DNA of 40,259 nucleotides from Pseudomonadota bacterium (GTDB lineage Bacteria; Pseudomonadota; Gammaproteobacteria; Burkholderiales; Burkholderiaceae_C), in contig JAUNHQ010000020.1 in NCBI GenBank assembly GCA_030535425.1, positions 1 through 40,259 of the forward strand, read 5' to 3'. The position numbers and the translations under genes were made by a program. The notes below the pieces were generated by a model, which was not told where the DNA came from, did not search any database, and saw nothing but the letters and a program-made list of their open reading frames with translations. Positions 7,844 to 17,353 of the stretch are shown here, one piece after another (the stretch's first letter is position 1; the number at the start of each line of letters is the position of its first letter).

Positions 7844-8938
7844 TCATGGCAGGGGCTGCTGCAAGAAGCGCCGCACGGGGGCGGGCAGGCCCAGGGCGGG
7901 CCAGGTGGCGGCGCTGTGCCACTGGCCCCGGGCGCCGTTGCCATCAGGCAGGGGGCCGGGCAGGGCGGCGGCGGGCAGGCACGCGGTGACGATGTGAATG
8001 TGCAGGTCGCGGTGGGTGAGCACGTGGGTGAAGGGCGGGTGCGTAATGGTTTGCGCGCGGGCGCTGGCGGGCAGGGTGTGCAGCAGGGCTTGCTGCGTGT
8101 CAAAGGCGGGCAGGCAATGCAGACCAGCCCAGATGCCGCGCGCAGGGCGCGGGGCCAGCCAGGTGCGGCCCTGGGGGTCGAGTGCGTGCAGTAGCCACAG
8201 GGTCTGCTGGCTGCGGCGCAGGCGCCGGGTTTTGACGGGGTAGCGCGTGGGGTTGCCTTCGCGCGTGGCCACGCAGCCGCTTTGCAGGGGGCAGGCAGCG
8301 CAGTGCGGGCGGCTGCGGGTGCAGACGGTGGCGCCCAGGTCCATCAATCCCTGGGTGTAGGCTGGCATGGCGCGGGGCAGATCGGTGGCGGGCAATAGAG
8401 CCTGGGCGCGCTGCCACAGGGCGCGCTCGTGTGCGGGCACGCTCAGGTCATCGGCCACGCCAAAGGCGCGGGTGAGCACGCGTTTGACGTTGCCATCCAG
8501 AATGGCAGCCCGCTCGCCAAAGCAGAAGGCAGCGATGGCGGCGGCAGTGGAAGGGCCTATGCCGGGCAGCGTGGCCAGCTGCTGCGCGGTGCGGGGAAAG
8601 GCGCCGCCCAGGTGCCAGGCCACTTCGCGCGCACAGCGGTGCAGGTGGCGCGCGCGGCTGTAGTAGCCCAGGCCGCTCCACAGCGCGAGCACGTCTTCCA
8701 GCGGAGCGTCGGCCAGTTGCTGCACGTTGCCAAAGCGGGCCAGAAAGCGCGGGTAGTAGGCCAGCACGGTGCTGACCTGTGTTTGTTGCAGCATGATTTC
8801 CGACAGCCACACGCGATAGGGGTCGCGCGTGCCTTGCCAGGGCAGGCCGTGACGGCCGTGGCGGCGTTGCCAGTCGATGATGCGCAGGGCGAAGTCTTCA
8901 GCGGCTGGGGCGCTGCCGCAGGCGGTGAAGGCGCTCAC
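7844..8938 (-). CDS. mutY: Adenine DNA glycosylase MutY
   Basis: Encodes 364 residues. MutY removes adenine mispaired with 8-oxoguanine. Visible features are the catalytic Glu47 in LSEIMLQQTQV, the helix-hairpin-helix LPGIGPSTAAAIAAFCFGE, the catalytic Asp148 in ILDGNVKRVL, the [4Fe-4S] ligands Cys206, Cys213, Cys216 and Cys222 (C-x6-C-x2-C-x5-C), and a C-terminal NUDIX-like 8-oxoG recognition domain (TWLAPRPARGIWAGLHCLP). The start is a GTG at 8936-8938 that overlaps the TGA of the dynamin-like gene (8935-8937), so translation is probably coupled. The intact catalytic and cluster residues indicate a functional enzyme. Confidence 0.97.
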   Translation of the reverse strand: MSAFTACGSAPAAEDFALRIIDWQRRHGRHGLPWQGTRDPYRVWLSEIMLQQTQVSTVLAYYPRFLARFGNVQQLADAPLEDVLALWSGLGYYSRARHLHRCAREVAWHLGGAFPRTAQQLATLPGIGPSTAAAIAAFCFGERAAILDGNVKRVLTRAFGVADDLSVPAHERALWQRAQALLPATDLPRAMPAYTQGLMDLGATVCTRSRPHCAACPLQSGCVATREGNPTRYPVKTRRLRRSQQTLWLLHALDPQGRTWLAPRPARGIWAGLHCLPAFDTQQALLHTLPASARAQTITHPPFTHVLTHRDLHIHIVTACLPAAALPGPLPDGNGARGQWHSAATWPALGLPAPVRRFLQQPLP

Positions 8939-10953
8939 ACCTCGGCGGGCTCGGGAGGGTGCTCGGCTGGTACGCCAGGGGTGGCTTGGCTGGCGGTGAC
9001 GATGGGCTGCGCCTTGGCTTTGAGCTCTTCCATCAGCTCATCGAGGCGGTGCTCGATCGTGTCGAGCGCCTGCTCCTGTTCTTCGATTTCGCCGATGCGC
9101 TGGTCCAGCCCGCCTGCGGCGCTTTGGATGCGCTGGATGGCTTCGATACGGCGGCCAAAGGCGCGGCGGCGCTCGCGCAGTTGGGCATCAAGCTGGCTGG
9201 TGGAGGATTTGTTCCACAGCTCAATGTCGCCCAGCGCGGTTTCGAAAATGGAGCGCACGCGCGCCAGCAGGGCGCGCACGAGCTTTTCGGAAAAGTCCGC
9301 CCGCGCCAACTGCACCATGTTGCCCACGCCCAGGTATTGCAGATGGCTGCGTTCGACGGCGCTCAGGTCTTCCTCAAAGCGCGCCATGTCTGGCGGCGTG
9401 GCCGCTTGCAGTGAGAAGCCGTAGTCGGTATTGAGCTGGCGGAAGGCCGTGACCAGCATGGCGTGGATTTCGGCTTCCATGGTCTGCACTTGGCGCATCA
9501 CGGCGCGCAGGTTGTCAAAGCCCTTGGCATAGGCTTTTTTCACGCCCAGCTTCAGGCCAGGCTCGCGCAGCACGGTGGTCAGGCCGGCCAGCTCGCGCTT
9601 GATGGAGGCGCTGCCCAGCAGCTTGAACACGTCGCGCAACAGCTTCATGTGAACCGAGCGCACGGCCAGCACACTGGCGGCGCTGCGGTCGAACTCCAGC
9701 TTTTCATGCTCCACGCGCAGGCGCATCTGGCGAATGACGGCGTGGTTCTTGCCGCGCAAGCCTTTGAGTTCCAGCACCTGCTCGGCCAGCTCGCGCCGGC
9801 GCACGCCCAGGGTGCGCTCTGCCTGCGCTTGCAGGCGCTCGGCCACGGCTTTCACGGCAGCGTCCAGTACAGCCTGGCGCCGGCCCAGCACTTGTTCGCC
9901 CAGCATTTGCTCAAAACCGGGCAGGCGGCTTTCGGCCAGCAGGGTATCGTCACCGCGCACCTTGGCCAGCAAGCCTTTCTGGGCGGAAATGGCCAGCACC
10001 TGGTCGGCGGGCACGCCCAAGGTCTGCGCAGTCTCGGTGCGCTGGCGCTCGATCTGTGCGCTTACTTGCGCCGGCGTGCTCAGTTCATCCCACAGGGTGT
10101 CGATTTTGTTGAGCACCACAAAGCGTGCGGCGCCACTGTCATCCATGGCGGCCAGATGCTCGCGCCAGATGCTCAGGTCAGACTTGGTCACGCCCGTGTC
10201 CGCGCCCAGGATGAAAACGGCGGCTTGCGCCTGCGGAATGAGGTTGACGGTGAGCTCTGGCTCGGCGCCGATGGCGTTGAGCCCCGGTGTATCCAGCACG
10301 ACCAGTCCCTGCTTGAGCAGTGGGTGCGCCATGTTGATGAGCGCGTGGCGCCAGCGTGGCACTTCCACCATGCCTTCGGCGTTGACAGGGGGGTTGTCTT
10401 CAGGGGTGTCATCGTTCCAAAAGCCCAGCTCGCGCGCCTGGCTCTTGCTTACATGCAGCACTTCAGACACTTTCTCCATGGCGCCAGCCAGTTGAACGGG
10501 GTCGTTCACGTCCAGGTCTACCCGCGTCCATTTCTCGGGCACCATGCGCCATTCCAGCAGTGCCTGCGGTTGCAGGCGCGTTTCAATGGGCAGCAGCCGC
10601 AGGCAGGGCGGCAGGCTGGCGTCGTAGCCCAGCTCGGTGGGGCACATGGTGGTGCGCCCTGCGCTGGCGGGCATGATGCGCCGGCCATAGCTGGCAAAGA
10701 ACACAGCGTTGATCAGCTCCGACTTGCCGCGCGAGAACTCGGCTACAAAGGCCACCATGACCTTGTCAGACTTCAGCTGCTCGCTCAGCTGATGCAGGCT
10801 TTCATCGGCGCCATCGTCCAGCAGATCCTGCTCTTTCAGCCAGTCGCCCAGCAGCTTCACGCGCAGCGCCGTTTCGCTGCGCCATGCGCCATGTTGGTTG
10901 AATTGTTGGTTGAAGCCCGCCACGTCCGCCGCCTCCCGGGCCAGATGGCCCAT
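8935..10953 (-). CDS. Dynamin-family GTPase
   Basis: Encodes 672 residues from the ATG at 10953, which has AAGG four bases upstream; the open frame continues upstream without protein-like sequence. GTPase motifs: G1 FSRGKSELIN (Lys77, Ser78), G3 DTPGLNAIGAEPE (221 onward), G4 NKID (282-285). The G1 loop has Ala71 in place of the first Gly, as is common in bacterial dynamin-like proteins. The second half (about 340-672) is mostly helical, with a coiled coil near the end (IGEIEEQEQALDTIEHRLDE). No transmembrane helix is evident. It sits between mutM and mutY and overlaps mutY by GTGA. Family members remodel membranes or respond to membrane stress; a link with oxidative DNA repair is suggested only by position. 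Confidence 0.9.
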   Translation of the reverse strand: MGHLAREAADVAGFNQQFNQHGAWRSETALRVKLLGDWLKEQDLLDDGADESLHQLSEQLKSDKVMVAFVAEFSRGKSELINAVFFASYGRRIMPASAGRTTMCPTELGYDASLPPCLRLLPIETRLQPQALLEWRMVPEKWTRVDLDVNDPVQLAGAMEKVSEVLHVSKSQARELGFWNDDTPEDNPPVNAEGMVEVPRWRHALINMAHPLLKQGLVVLDTPGLNAIGAEPELTVNLIPQAQAAVFILGADTGVTKSDLSIWREHLAAMDDSGAARFVVLNKIDTLWDELSTPAQVSAQIERQRTETAQTLGVPADQVLAISAQKGLLAKVRGDDTLLAESRLPGFEQMLGEQVLGRRQAVLDAAVKAVAERLQAQAERTLGVRRRELAEQVLELKGLRGKNHAVIRQMRLRVEHEKLEFDRSAASVLAVRSVHMKLLRDVFKLLGSASIKRELAGLTTVLREPGLKLGVKKAYAKGFDNLRAVMRQVQTMEAEIHAMLVTAFRQLNTDYGFSLQAATPPDMARFEEDLSAVERSHLQYLGVGNMVQLARADFSEKLVRALLARVRSIFETALGDIELWNKSSTSQLDAQLRERRRAFGRRIEAIQRIQSAAGGLDQRIGEIEEQEQALDTIEHRLDELMEELKAKAQPIVTASQATPGVPAEHPPEPAEV

Positions 10954-11081
10954 GCTGCCTTGAAGGATGAAAATATGAGAGCAACATATTACACCTGCGC
11001 TTGCGTGCAAGCGGGCTTTGCCCCGCCCGCAACCATGCGAAGCTGGACTGGCTGTGAACAACTTGCAGTGGCCGTCCTGGC

Positions 11082-11897
11082 TCAATGCTGGCAGGCAGCG
11101 CAGTAGTAAGTAGAGCGTTGTCCTTGCCGTGTCACGCGCACGGGCGCGCCGCAGCGTGGGCAGGGCTGGCCAGCGCGGCCATACACCGACGTCTGATGCT
11201 GGAAATGCCCTGTTTCGCCCAGTGCATTGGAAAAGTCGCGCAGCGTGGTGCCGCCTTGCGTGACCGCGCGCGCCAGCACGTCGCGGATAGCCGCATGCAG
11301 CCGTGCTGCCCGAGTGGGTGACAAGCGATAGGCCGGCGTAAGAGGGCGTATGCCCGCCAAGAACAGCGCCTCGCATGCGTAGATGTTGCCTACGCCGACC
11401 ACCACGTCACCTGCCAGCAGTACTTGCTTGATGGGCGCGCGCCGTGTGCGCAGAGCCTGGTGAAAGGTGGTGGCATCAAACGTGTCTTCCAGCGGCTCGA
11501 CACCCAGCCGTCCCAGCAGCTTGTTGGCGGGAGCGGCCTGCTCGCTGGCGGCCCACACCACGGCCCCGAAGCGGCGCGGATCGTGCAGGCGCAGCACGCC
11601 TTGCGAGGTTATCAGGTCGAAATGGTCATGCGGGCCGCGCGGAGGTGGCGCTGTCGCCCAAAAGCGCAGGCTGCCCGACATGCCCAGATGCACCAGCAGC
11701 ACGCCGTCATCCAGCCACAGCAACAGGTACTTGCCACGCCGGGTGACCGAGTGCACGACTTGCCCAGCCAGTGCGTGCGCGCCCACGCCCAGCGGCCAGC
11801 GCAGCGGCTTGCCCAGCCAGGCCGAGAGAATGCGGGCGCCTTGTATCTGGGCAGCCACGGTGCGGCGGGTGACTTCGACTTCGGGCAGCTCAGGCAT
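11082..11897 (-). CDS. mutM: Formamidopyrimidine-DNA glycosylase MutM (Fpg)
   Basis: Encodes 271 residues, the usual length. After Met removal the catalytic Pro is at the N-terminus ([12 protein letters not shown]), which decides the start at 11897. Other hallmarks are the lysine in RRGKYLLL, the H2TH region ([20 protein letters not shown]), and a C-terminal zinc finger with CPRCG and CAAC. MutM excises 8-oxoguanine and formamidopyrimidines opposite cytosine, the partner activity to MutY. It is 128 bases upstream of the dynamin-like gene on the same strand, so mutM, the GTPase and mutY may form one transcription unit. It is divergent from the TPR-lolB-ispE cluster. Confidence 0.97.
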   Translation of the reverse strand: MPELPEVEVTRRTVAAQIQGARILSAWLGKPLRWPLGVGAHALAGQVVHSVTRRGKYLLLWLDDGVLLVHLGMSGSLRFWATAPPPRGPHDHFDLITSQGVLRLHDPRRFGAVVWAASEQAAPANKLLGRLGVEPLEDTFDATTFHQALRTRRAPIKQVLLAGDVVVGVGNIYACEALFLAGIRPLTPAYRLSPTRAARLHAAIRDVLARAVTQGGTTLRDFSNALGETGHFQHQTSVYGRAGQPCPRCGAPVRVTRQGQRSTYYCAACQH

Positions 11898-12056
11898 AGA
11901 GAGAAAAAACGAGCATCGAAACAAACCATCGCCGTGCAGGCGAAGGCACACCCGCGCCTCGTTTGCCAAAGCCAGTGCCTTGTCAAGCAGTTTGGCTGCG
12001 CCACATGAATTATTATGGGCTGCCCATTTCCCTTGGCTCTGACGCCTCTTTTCCCG

Positions 12057-13949
12057 ATGCATCCACAGCCCCTTTTCTGCGCGCGCGCTGGCGCGTCTGC
12101 CTTTCGCGCCTGGCGGGCTTCAGCGGCTTGGCTGATCGTGGCTGCCGTGTGCGGTGCCTGCGCACAGACTGCGCCGACGGCACCTGCCGCACCTGCCTCG
12201 GCCACACCAGTTACCACGCCGCCTGCTGGCGCCTCCAGGGCTGAGACGCCAGCATCCGCTGCCTCTGCAGCACAAGCGCCCGAGCAGCCCGCAAATGCGC
12301 CTGCCGTGCCTTCTGCCATGACGGCACGGCTTATGTACGAGCTGTTGCTGGGCGAGATGCTGCTGCAGGAAGGCAATGCGCTTACGGCTATCCGCTTGAT
12401 GCTGGATGCGGCTCGCCGCACAGGTGAGCAGCCCTTGTATAAGCGGGCTGCCGAAATGGCCATTCAGTCGCGCTCGGGCCCTGCGGCGCTGGAGGTGACC
12501 CGCGCCTGGCGTCAGGCTTTCCCTGCATCCGCGCAGGCCAGTCAGTATGAGCTGCAAGTACTCATCGTACTAGGCCGGGTGGCCGAAACACCGGTGCCCA
12601 TTCAACGTTTTCTGGCAACCCTGCCCGAAAGCGACAAAGTGCCTTTCATTACCGCATTGCCTGCGCTTTTTCAGCGCGTTCCCAACAAAGCCGAGGCAGC
12701 TCATGCTGTTGAGCGCGGCTTGTCTGCGGCTTTGCAGGACAAGTCGCTGGCGCCCGCTGCCTGGACCAGCGTGGGCCGCCTGCGTTTGCAGGCGGGTGAC
12801 AAGCCTGGCGCATTGGCTGCGGCCACGTTGGGGCATACGGCTGCCCCTGAGTCTGAATGGCCGATCTTGCTGGCCCTGCAGCTTTATGCGGCAGACATGC
12901 CAGAGGTCGAAGCTGCCATTCAGCGTTATCTGCGAGGCGCAAATGCCAAGCCGGAGGTGCGTATCAGCTATGCCCGTGCGCTGGCTGAAAAGACGCGGAG
13001 TGCCCAGGCGCACGAGCAACTGAATGAGCTCATCCGCCAGCAGCCAGACTATGCCGATGCCTGGCTCGTGCAAGGCGCGCTGTACGCCGACGAGCGCAAT
13101 GAGGCACGGGCCGAAGCCTCGCTGCGCAAATACTTGGAATTGGTTGCGCGTGAGCCGTCTGCGCCCGGTATGGATCGCGGCCCCGGAATGGATCAGGCGC
13201 GCCTGATGCTGGCCCGTATGGCAGAGCGGCGTGGCGATTTTGCGGAGGCTGGCCAATTGCTGGCGGCCATTGAATCGCCCGAGCAAGCCTTGGCGGTGGC
13301 CAGCCGTCGCGCTGCCATGATGGCGCGTGAAGGCCAGCTGGCGCAGGCGCGTCAGCTTATCCGTGACGTGCCGGAGCAGCAGCCCGATGACGCCCGTATG
13401 AAATTGCTGGCAGAGGCGCAATTGCTGCGTGACCACCAGCAGCCTCAGGGTGCCTACGATTTGCTGAACGAGGCGTTGAAGAAAGATCCCGATGACGAAG
13501 GTTTGCTGTATGACGCTGCCATGGCTGCCGAGCGTCTTGACCGGATCGACGACATGGAGCGTCTGCTGCGTCGGCTGATCGAAATCAACCCGGAGTCGGC
13601 CAGTGCTTACAACGCGCTGGGCTATACCCTGGCGGATCGTGGTGAGCGTTTGCACGAAGCCAAACGACTGATTGAGAAAGCCGTGCAGCTTTCACCGAAT
13701 GACAACTTTATCCAAGACAGTCTGGGTTGGGTCGAATTCCGCTTGGGCAACCACCGGGAGGCTCTGCGTTTGCTCCAGGCGGCTTACCGCAAGCGCCCGG
13801 ATGCCGAGATTGCAGCGCACATGGGTGAGGTGCTGTGGGTATTGGGCGAGCGCGAGGCGGCCCGCAGTGCCTGGCGCGATGGTTTGCGCTTGGACCCCGA
13901 CAATGAGACCTTGCGCAAGACGCTGGAGCGCTTGAAGGTACATCCGTGA
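12057..13949 (+). CDS. Tetratricopeptide-repeat protein, exported
   Basis: Encodes 630 residues from the ATG at 12057; another ATG at 12015 would extend it by 14. An N-terminal hydrophobic segment ([14 protein letters not shown]) followed by a long Ala/Pro/Thr-rich linker suggests export to the periplasm. The remainder is a TPR superhelix, clearest in [39 protein letters not shown] and [18 protein letters not shown]. The gene runs directly into lolB with a GTGA overlap. In Burkholderiales a TPR protein is commonly found just before lolB, which suggests an envelope-assembly role; the partner is unknown. Confidence 0.9.
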   Translation: MHPQPLFCARAGASAFRAWRASAAWLIVAAVCGACAQTAPTAPAAPASATPVTTPPAGASRAETPASAASAAQAPEQPANAPAVPSAMTARLMYELLLGEMLLQEGNALTAIRLMLDAARRTGEQPLYKRAAEMAIQSRSGPAALEVTRAWRQAFPASAQASQYELQVLIVLGRVAETPVPIQRFLATLPESDKVPFITALPALFQRVPNKAEAAHAVERGLSAALQDKSLAPAAWTSVGRLRLQAGDKPGALAAATLGHTAAPESEWPILLALQLYAADMPEVEAAIQRYLRGANAKPEVRISYARALAEKTRSAQAHEQLNELIRQQPDYADAWLVQGALYADERNEARAEASLRKYLELVAREPSAPGMDRGPGMDQARLMLARMAERRGDFAEAGQLLAAIESPEQALAVASRRAAMMAREGQLAQARQLIRDVPEQQPDDARMKLLAEAQLLRDHQQPQGAYDLLNEALKKDPDDEGLLYDAAMAAERLDRIDDMERLLRRLIEINPESASAYNALGYTLADRGERLHEAKRLIEKAVQLSPNDNFIQDSLGWVEFRLGNHREALRLLQAAYRKRPDAEIAAHMGEVLWVLGEREAARSAWRDGLRLDPDNETLRKTLERLKVHP

Positions 13950-14452
13950 GGCATTCACGACTCGCATCACGCCGTTTGGCCTGTGCCGCGCTGGCACTGG
14001 CACTGCTTTCCGGCTGTGCCAGCGGGCTGCGAGAGCCTACCGTTGCAGATACCGAAGCCAGCCATTGGCGAGGACGGCTTTCGCTGAACGTGGATTCAGA
14101 GCCGCCACAGTCGTTTTCTGCTGCTTTTGACCTCAGTGGCAGCGCACAGGCGGGTGAGTTGAGTCTGAGCTCCCCGCTGGGCAGTACGCTGGCTGTCATG
14201 CAGTGGGCGCCAGGCCAGGCCTTGCTGCGCCAGGGTGAGCAGACGCGGCATTACCACTCCATCGAGCAGCTCGCTGCCGAAGTCACAGGTACGCCGCTGC
14301 CTGTCCAGGCGCTCTTTGGCTGGCTGCATGGGCAACCCCAGGCCGTGCCTGGTTGGCAAGCCGACTTGAGCCGCTTGTCAGATGGGCGCTTGATTGCCAG
14401 GCGCAGCATGCCCCTGCCCACAGCCGAGTTGCGCGTGGTGCTGGATCACTGA
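13946..14452 (+). CDS. lolB: Outer-membrane lipoprotein insertase LolB
   Basis: Encodes 168 residues from a GTG at 13946 that overlaps the upstream TGA (13947-13949). The signal peptide ends in a lipobox, LLSGC, with the lipidated Cys24. The mature part resembles LolB: HWRGRLSLNV, FDLSGSAQAGELSLSSPLGSTLA, and YHSIEQLAAEVTGTPLPVQAL with GWLHG. LolB is itself an outer-membrane lipoprotein that accepts lipoproteins from the LolA carrier and inserts them. Neighbours are typical: TPR protein upstream, ispE 19 bases downstream. It is slightly shorter than the E. coli protein. Confidence 0.92.
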   Translation: MRHSRLASRRLACAALALALLSGCASGLREPTVADTEASHWRGRLSLNVDSEPPQSFSAAFDLSGSAQAGELSLSSPLGSTLAVMQWAPGQALLRQGEQTRHYHSIEQLAAEVTGTPLPVQALFGWLHGQPQAVPGWQADLSRLSDGRLIARRSMPLPTAELRVVLDH

Positions 14453-14471
14453 AAGCGCCCTTTCACGCACC

Positions 14472-15317
14472 ATGCAAACCCTGTACGACGTACCTGCGCC
14501 GGCCAAGCTCAATCTGTTCTTACACATCACGGGTCGACGCCCGGACGGCTACCATCTTCTGCAGTCGGTTTTCATGCTGATTGACTGGTGCGACATCTTG
14601 CATCTGGAGGTGCGCCCTGACGGCGTTTGCTCTCGCGAAGATCTGAGCGAGCGACTGCCTGCGAATGACTTGAGCTTGCGTGCTGCGCGCGCCCTTCAGG
14701 CGGCCACAGGCTGCGCTATGGGGGTGCATATCGCTGTAAATAAACGTATTCCCGCTCAAGCTGGCATGGGCGGCGGATCGTCCGATGCGGCCAGCGTGCT
14801 GCTGGCGCTGAATCGGTTGTGGCGCCTGGGGTTGAGTGCTCGGCAACTGGTGCATATTGGTCTGGGGCTCGGGGCAGATGTGCCTTTTTTCCTGTGTGGC
14901 CAACACGCCTGGGTGGAGGGCATAGGTGAGCACATTACTCCCATCACGTTGCCGCCAGCACGCTTTGTTGTCGTGAAACCGCCTCAAGGTTTAGATACAG
15001 CAAAAATTTTTTGCGACCCTTATCTCAAACGCGATGATGAGCGTGCTATACTCTCAGGCTTTGCTGCACACCCTTATGACTTCGGTCGGAATACGTTGCA
15101 GCCGGTGGCTGAGAGGCTTTGTCCTGAGGTTGGCCAAGCAGTGATGTTGCTTGCGAAGCATCAGTTGTTTGGTCGAATGACGGGTTCTGGCAGTGCAGTG
15201 TTTGCGCGGCTTTCCGGTCAGGATGACGTGCCAGAGGCGCTGCCGGATTGGAGGGTGAGGGTGTGTGGTAATTTGGATGTTCATCCGTTGTTTGGATGGG
15301 CATCGAGCGACGATTGA
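14472..15317 (+). CDS. ispE: 4-diphosphocytidyl-2-C-methyl-D-erythritol kinase IspE
   Basis: Encodes 281 residues from the ATG at 14472. IspE phosphorylates CDP-methylerythritol in the MEP isoprenoid pathway. Motifs: Lys12 in APAKLNLFLHITGRRPDGYH, the GHMP ATP-binding loop PAQAGMGGGSSDAA (94-107), Asp136 in GLGADVPFFL, and the C-terminal GRMTGSGSAVFA. The order lolB-ispE-tRNA-Gln-prs is well conserved in betaproteobacteria. The gene ends 20 bases before the tRNA, with a small hairpin between them. Confidence 0.97.
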   Translation: MQTLYDVPAPAKLNLFLHITGRRPDGYHLLQSVFMLIDWCDILHLEVRPDGVCSREDLSERLPANDLSLRAARALQAATGCAMGVHIAVNKRIPAQAGMGGGSSDAASVLLALNRLWRLGLSARQLVHIGLGLGADVPFFLCGQHAWVEGIGEHITPITLPPARFVVVKPPQGLDTAKIFCDPYLKRDDERAILSGFAAHPYDFGRNTLQPVAERLCPEVGQAVMLLAKHQLFGRMTGSGSAVFARLSGQDDVPEALPDWRVRVCGNLDVHPLFGWASSDD

Positions 15318-15318
15318 A

Positions 15319-15332
15319 GGTGGTTTTCCACC
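15319..15332 (+). other. Small hairpin between ispE and tRNA-Gln
   Basis: GGTGG (15319-15323), TTTT, CCACC (15328-15332). It begins right after the ispE stop codon and ends five bases before the tRNA. It could guide processing of an ispE-tRNA transcript or mark a weak stop; there is no T-run after it. Confidence 0.4.
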
Positions 15333-15337
15333 TGTGT

Positions 15338-15414
15338 AGGGGAGTCGCCAAGTTGGTTAAGGCACCGGATTTTGATTCCGGCATGCGAGGGTTCGAGTCC
15401 TTCCTCCCCTGCCA
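15338..15414 (+). tRNA. tRNA-Gln (anticodon TTG)
   Basis: A 77-base cloverleaf. Acceptor stem AGGGGAG (15338-15344) pairs with CTCCCCT (15404-15410); anticodon stem CCGGA (15365-15369) pairs with TCCGG (15377-15381) around loop TTTTGAT with anticodon TTG at 15372-15374; T arm GAGGG/CCTTC around TTCGAGT. Discriminator G and an encoded CCA follow. It reads CAA/CAG codons. It lies between ispE and prs, a conserved position. Confidence 0.97.
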
Positions 15415-15517
15415 AACCTTTCACTGGGTCAGGCATTTGACCTGGTTCGGGCGTCAAACGGGCGGGCCCAGCCCACGGACAAGAGCCGCACCGCTTAAGT
15501 GATTTGCCGCAAAGCCC

Positions 15518-16495
15518 ATGCAGACGCCTTCCTCTCCTGATTTCTTGCTTTTTACCGGCAATGCCAATCCCGCGCTTGCGCAGGAAGTTGCTGATGTGCT
15601 GGGCATTCGCCTGGGGGCGGCCGACGTAGGGCGTTTTTCTGATGGCGAAGTAACCGTCGAGATTAAGCAAAACGTGCGCGCCCGCGACGTGTTTGTGGTG
15701 CAGTCTACCTGCGCGCCCACCAACGAGAATCTGATGGAGCTGCTCATCATGGTTGATGCGCTTAAGCGTGCATCGGTTGAGCGTATCAGTGCTGTGATTC
15801 CCTATTTTGGCTACGCACGGCAGGATCGCCGTCCGCGATCCACCCGTGTGCCTATCAGTGCCAAGGTGGTGGCTAACTTGCTGCAAACCGTGGGTGTCAA
15901 CAATGTGTTGACGATGGATTTGCATGCAGACCAGATTCAGGGGTTTTTTGATATTCCGGTGGACAACATCTATGCATCGCCTCTGCTGCTGGGTGATCTG
16001 CGCCAGAAGAATTACGAAGACTTGCTGGTGGTCAGCCCAGACGTGGGTGGGGTGGTGCGCGCGCGGGCGCTGGCCAAACAGCTTGGGTGCGACTTGGCCA
16101 TCATTGACAAGCGCCGTCCAAAGGCCAACGTCAGCGAGGTGATGCACGTCATTGGCGATATTGAGGGGCGCAACTGCGTCATCATGGATGACATGGTGGA
16201 TACTGCAGGCACTTTGGTGAAAGCAGCCGAAGTGCTCAAGGAGCGTGGTGCCAAGAGGGTTTTCGCCTACTGCACTCACCCGATTTTCAGTGGTCCGGCC
16301 ATTGAGCGTATTGCCCAGGGCTCGGCCTTGGACGAGGTGGTGGTGACCAATACCATTCCCCTGTCCGATGCGGCGTCGCAGTGCGCCAGGATTCGCCAGT
16401 TGTCCGTGGCACCGCTGATCGCGCAGACCATCCAGCGCATTGCCCGTGGTGAGTCGGTGATGGGACTGTTTCAGGAGCAGGAGAACCTGTTCTAG
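15518..16495 (+). CDS. prs: Ribose-phosphate pyrophosphokinase
   Basis: Encodes 325 residues. It makes PRPP from ribose 5-phosphate and ATP, feeding purine, pyrimidine, histidine, tryptophan and NAD synthesis. Motifs: the start [32 protein letters not shown], the ATP loop [37 protein letters not shown], and the PRPP loop [18 protein letters not shown] short N-terminal extension (MQTPSSPD) precedes the family core. Following genes are rplY and pth, as in most betaproteobacteria. A strong intrinsic terminator follows the stop. Confidence 0.97.
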   Translation: MQTPSSPDFLLFTGNANPALAQEVADVLGIRLGAADVGRFSDGEVTVEIKQNVRARDVFVVQSTCAPTNENLMELLIMVDALKRASVERISAVIPYFGYARQDRRPRSTRVPISAKVVANLLQTVGVNNVLTMDLHADQIQGFFDIPVDNIYASPLLLGDLRQKNYEDLLVVSPDVGGVVRARALAKQLGCDLAIIDKRRPKANVSEVMHVIGDIEGRNCVIMDDMVDTAGTLVKAAEVLKERGAKRVFAYCTHPIFSGPAIERIAQGSALDEVVVTNTIPLSDAASQCARIRQLSVAPLIAQTIQRIARGESVMGLFQEQENLF

Positions 16496-16514
16496 GAAAA
16501 AACACTTTTCCCCG

Positions 16515-16561
16515 CCGTGTGCCCGTGGCGCGTCATTCGTGCTGCGGGCACACGGTTTTTT
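16515..16561 (+). terminator. Intrinsic terminator of prs
   Basis: Perfect 11-bp stem CCGTGTGCCCG (16515-16525) with CGGGCACACGG (16545-16555), followed by six T (16556-16561). It lies between prs and rplY, so rplY expression needs read-through or a promoter within the next ~45 bases. Confidence 0.92.
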
Positions 16562-16607
16562 CAACCAGGGCGTGACTGGTCGCGGTGCGCCCCATCAGGA
16601 GTTCTAC

Positions 16608-17225
16608 ATGAAATTCGTCGCTTCCGAGCGCAAAAAGCAGGGTACGGGTGCGAGCCGCCGTCTGCGTAACGCGGGCCGTGTGCCTGGCATCGTCTATGGC
16701 GGTGAGGGTGAGCCCTTGCTGATCGAGCTGGATCACAACACCCTTTGGCACGCCATCAAGAAAGAGGCTTTTCATGCTTCCGTGCTCGACATGGATCTGG
16801 ACGGCAAGGTGAGCAAGGTGCTGTTGCGTGACTTGCAAATCCACCCCTACAAGCAGCAAGTGCTGCACGTGGATTTCCAGCGCGTGTCGGCCAAGCAGAA
16901 GATTCACATGAAGATCCCGCTGCACTACAGCGGCGAGGAAGAGTCCAACGCGGTCAAGCTTGACAAGTGCCTGGTCAACCACATCCTCAACGAATTGGAA
17001 GTGTCTTGCCTGCCTGGCGACCTGCCCGAAGCCATTGAGGTGGATTTGTCCAAGCTGGAAAAAGGCGCCACGCTGACGCTCAAGGACATCGCTTTGCCCA
17101 AAGGTGTGGAGCCCGTATTGCACGGCCACAGTCTGGAAGAGACTGTGCTGGTGTCGGTGGTGATGCCTGCGGCTGAAGAAGCGGCTGCCGAGCCTGCTGC
17201 CGAAGCCGATGCCGACAAGAAGTGA
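16608..17225 (+). CDS. rplY: 50S ribosomal protein L25/Ctc
   Basis: Encodes 205 residues; AGGAG at 16597-16601 fixes the ATG at 16608. It is the long Ctc-type L25, which binds 5S rRNA: an N-terminal L25 domain (MKFVASERKKQGTGASRRLR, GRVPGIVYGG) and a C-terminal beta domain (HMKIPLHYSGEEESNAVKLD, CLPGDLPEAIEVDLSKLEKG). The end is an Ala/Glu/Asp-rich tail. It lies between the prs terminator and its own terminator, so it may be transcribed as a single gene. Confidence 0.97.
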   Translation: MKFVASERKKQGTGASRRLRNAGRVPGIVYGGEGEPLLIELDHNTLWHAIKKEAFHASVLDMDLDGKVSKVLLRDLQIHPYKQQVLHVDFQRVSAKQKIHMKIPLHYSGEEESNAVKLDKCLVNHILNELEVSCLPGDLPEAIEVDLSKLEKGATLTLKDIALPKGVEPVLHGHSLEETVLVSVVMPAAEEAAAEPAAEADADKK

Positions 17226-17285
17226 GTGATGCCTATGCCTGGGCTTGATGGCTCAGGCTACCTTTGAGAAGGTGTTCTTGATTTC

Positions 17286-17317
17286 ACGGCCCGCTGTGTG
17301 CGGGCCGTTTCTTTTTA
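17286..17317 (+). terminator. Intrinsic terminator of rplY
   Basis: Nine-bp stem ACGGCCCGC (17286-17294) and GCGGGCCGT (17300-17308), five-base loop, then a T-rich run to 17317. It lies just upstream of pth. Confidence 0.88.
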
Positions 17318-17353
17318 TCCGGGCTTTTTGTGAGGTGCAGATAATTGGCGGCC

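Noticed and set aside
9463-11106. 547-codon open frame opposite the dynamin-like gene
   Set aside because: A shadow caused by high GC at third positions; the opposite strand has clear GTPase motifs.
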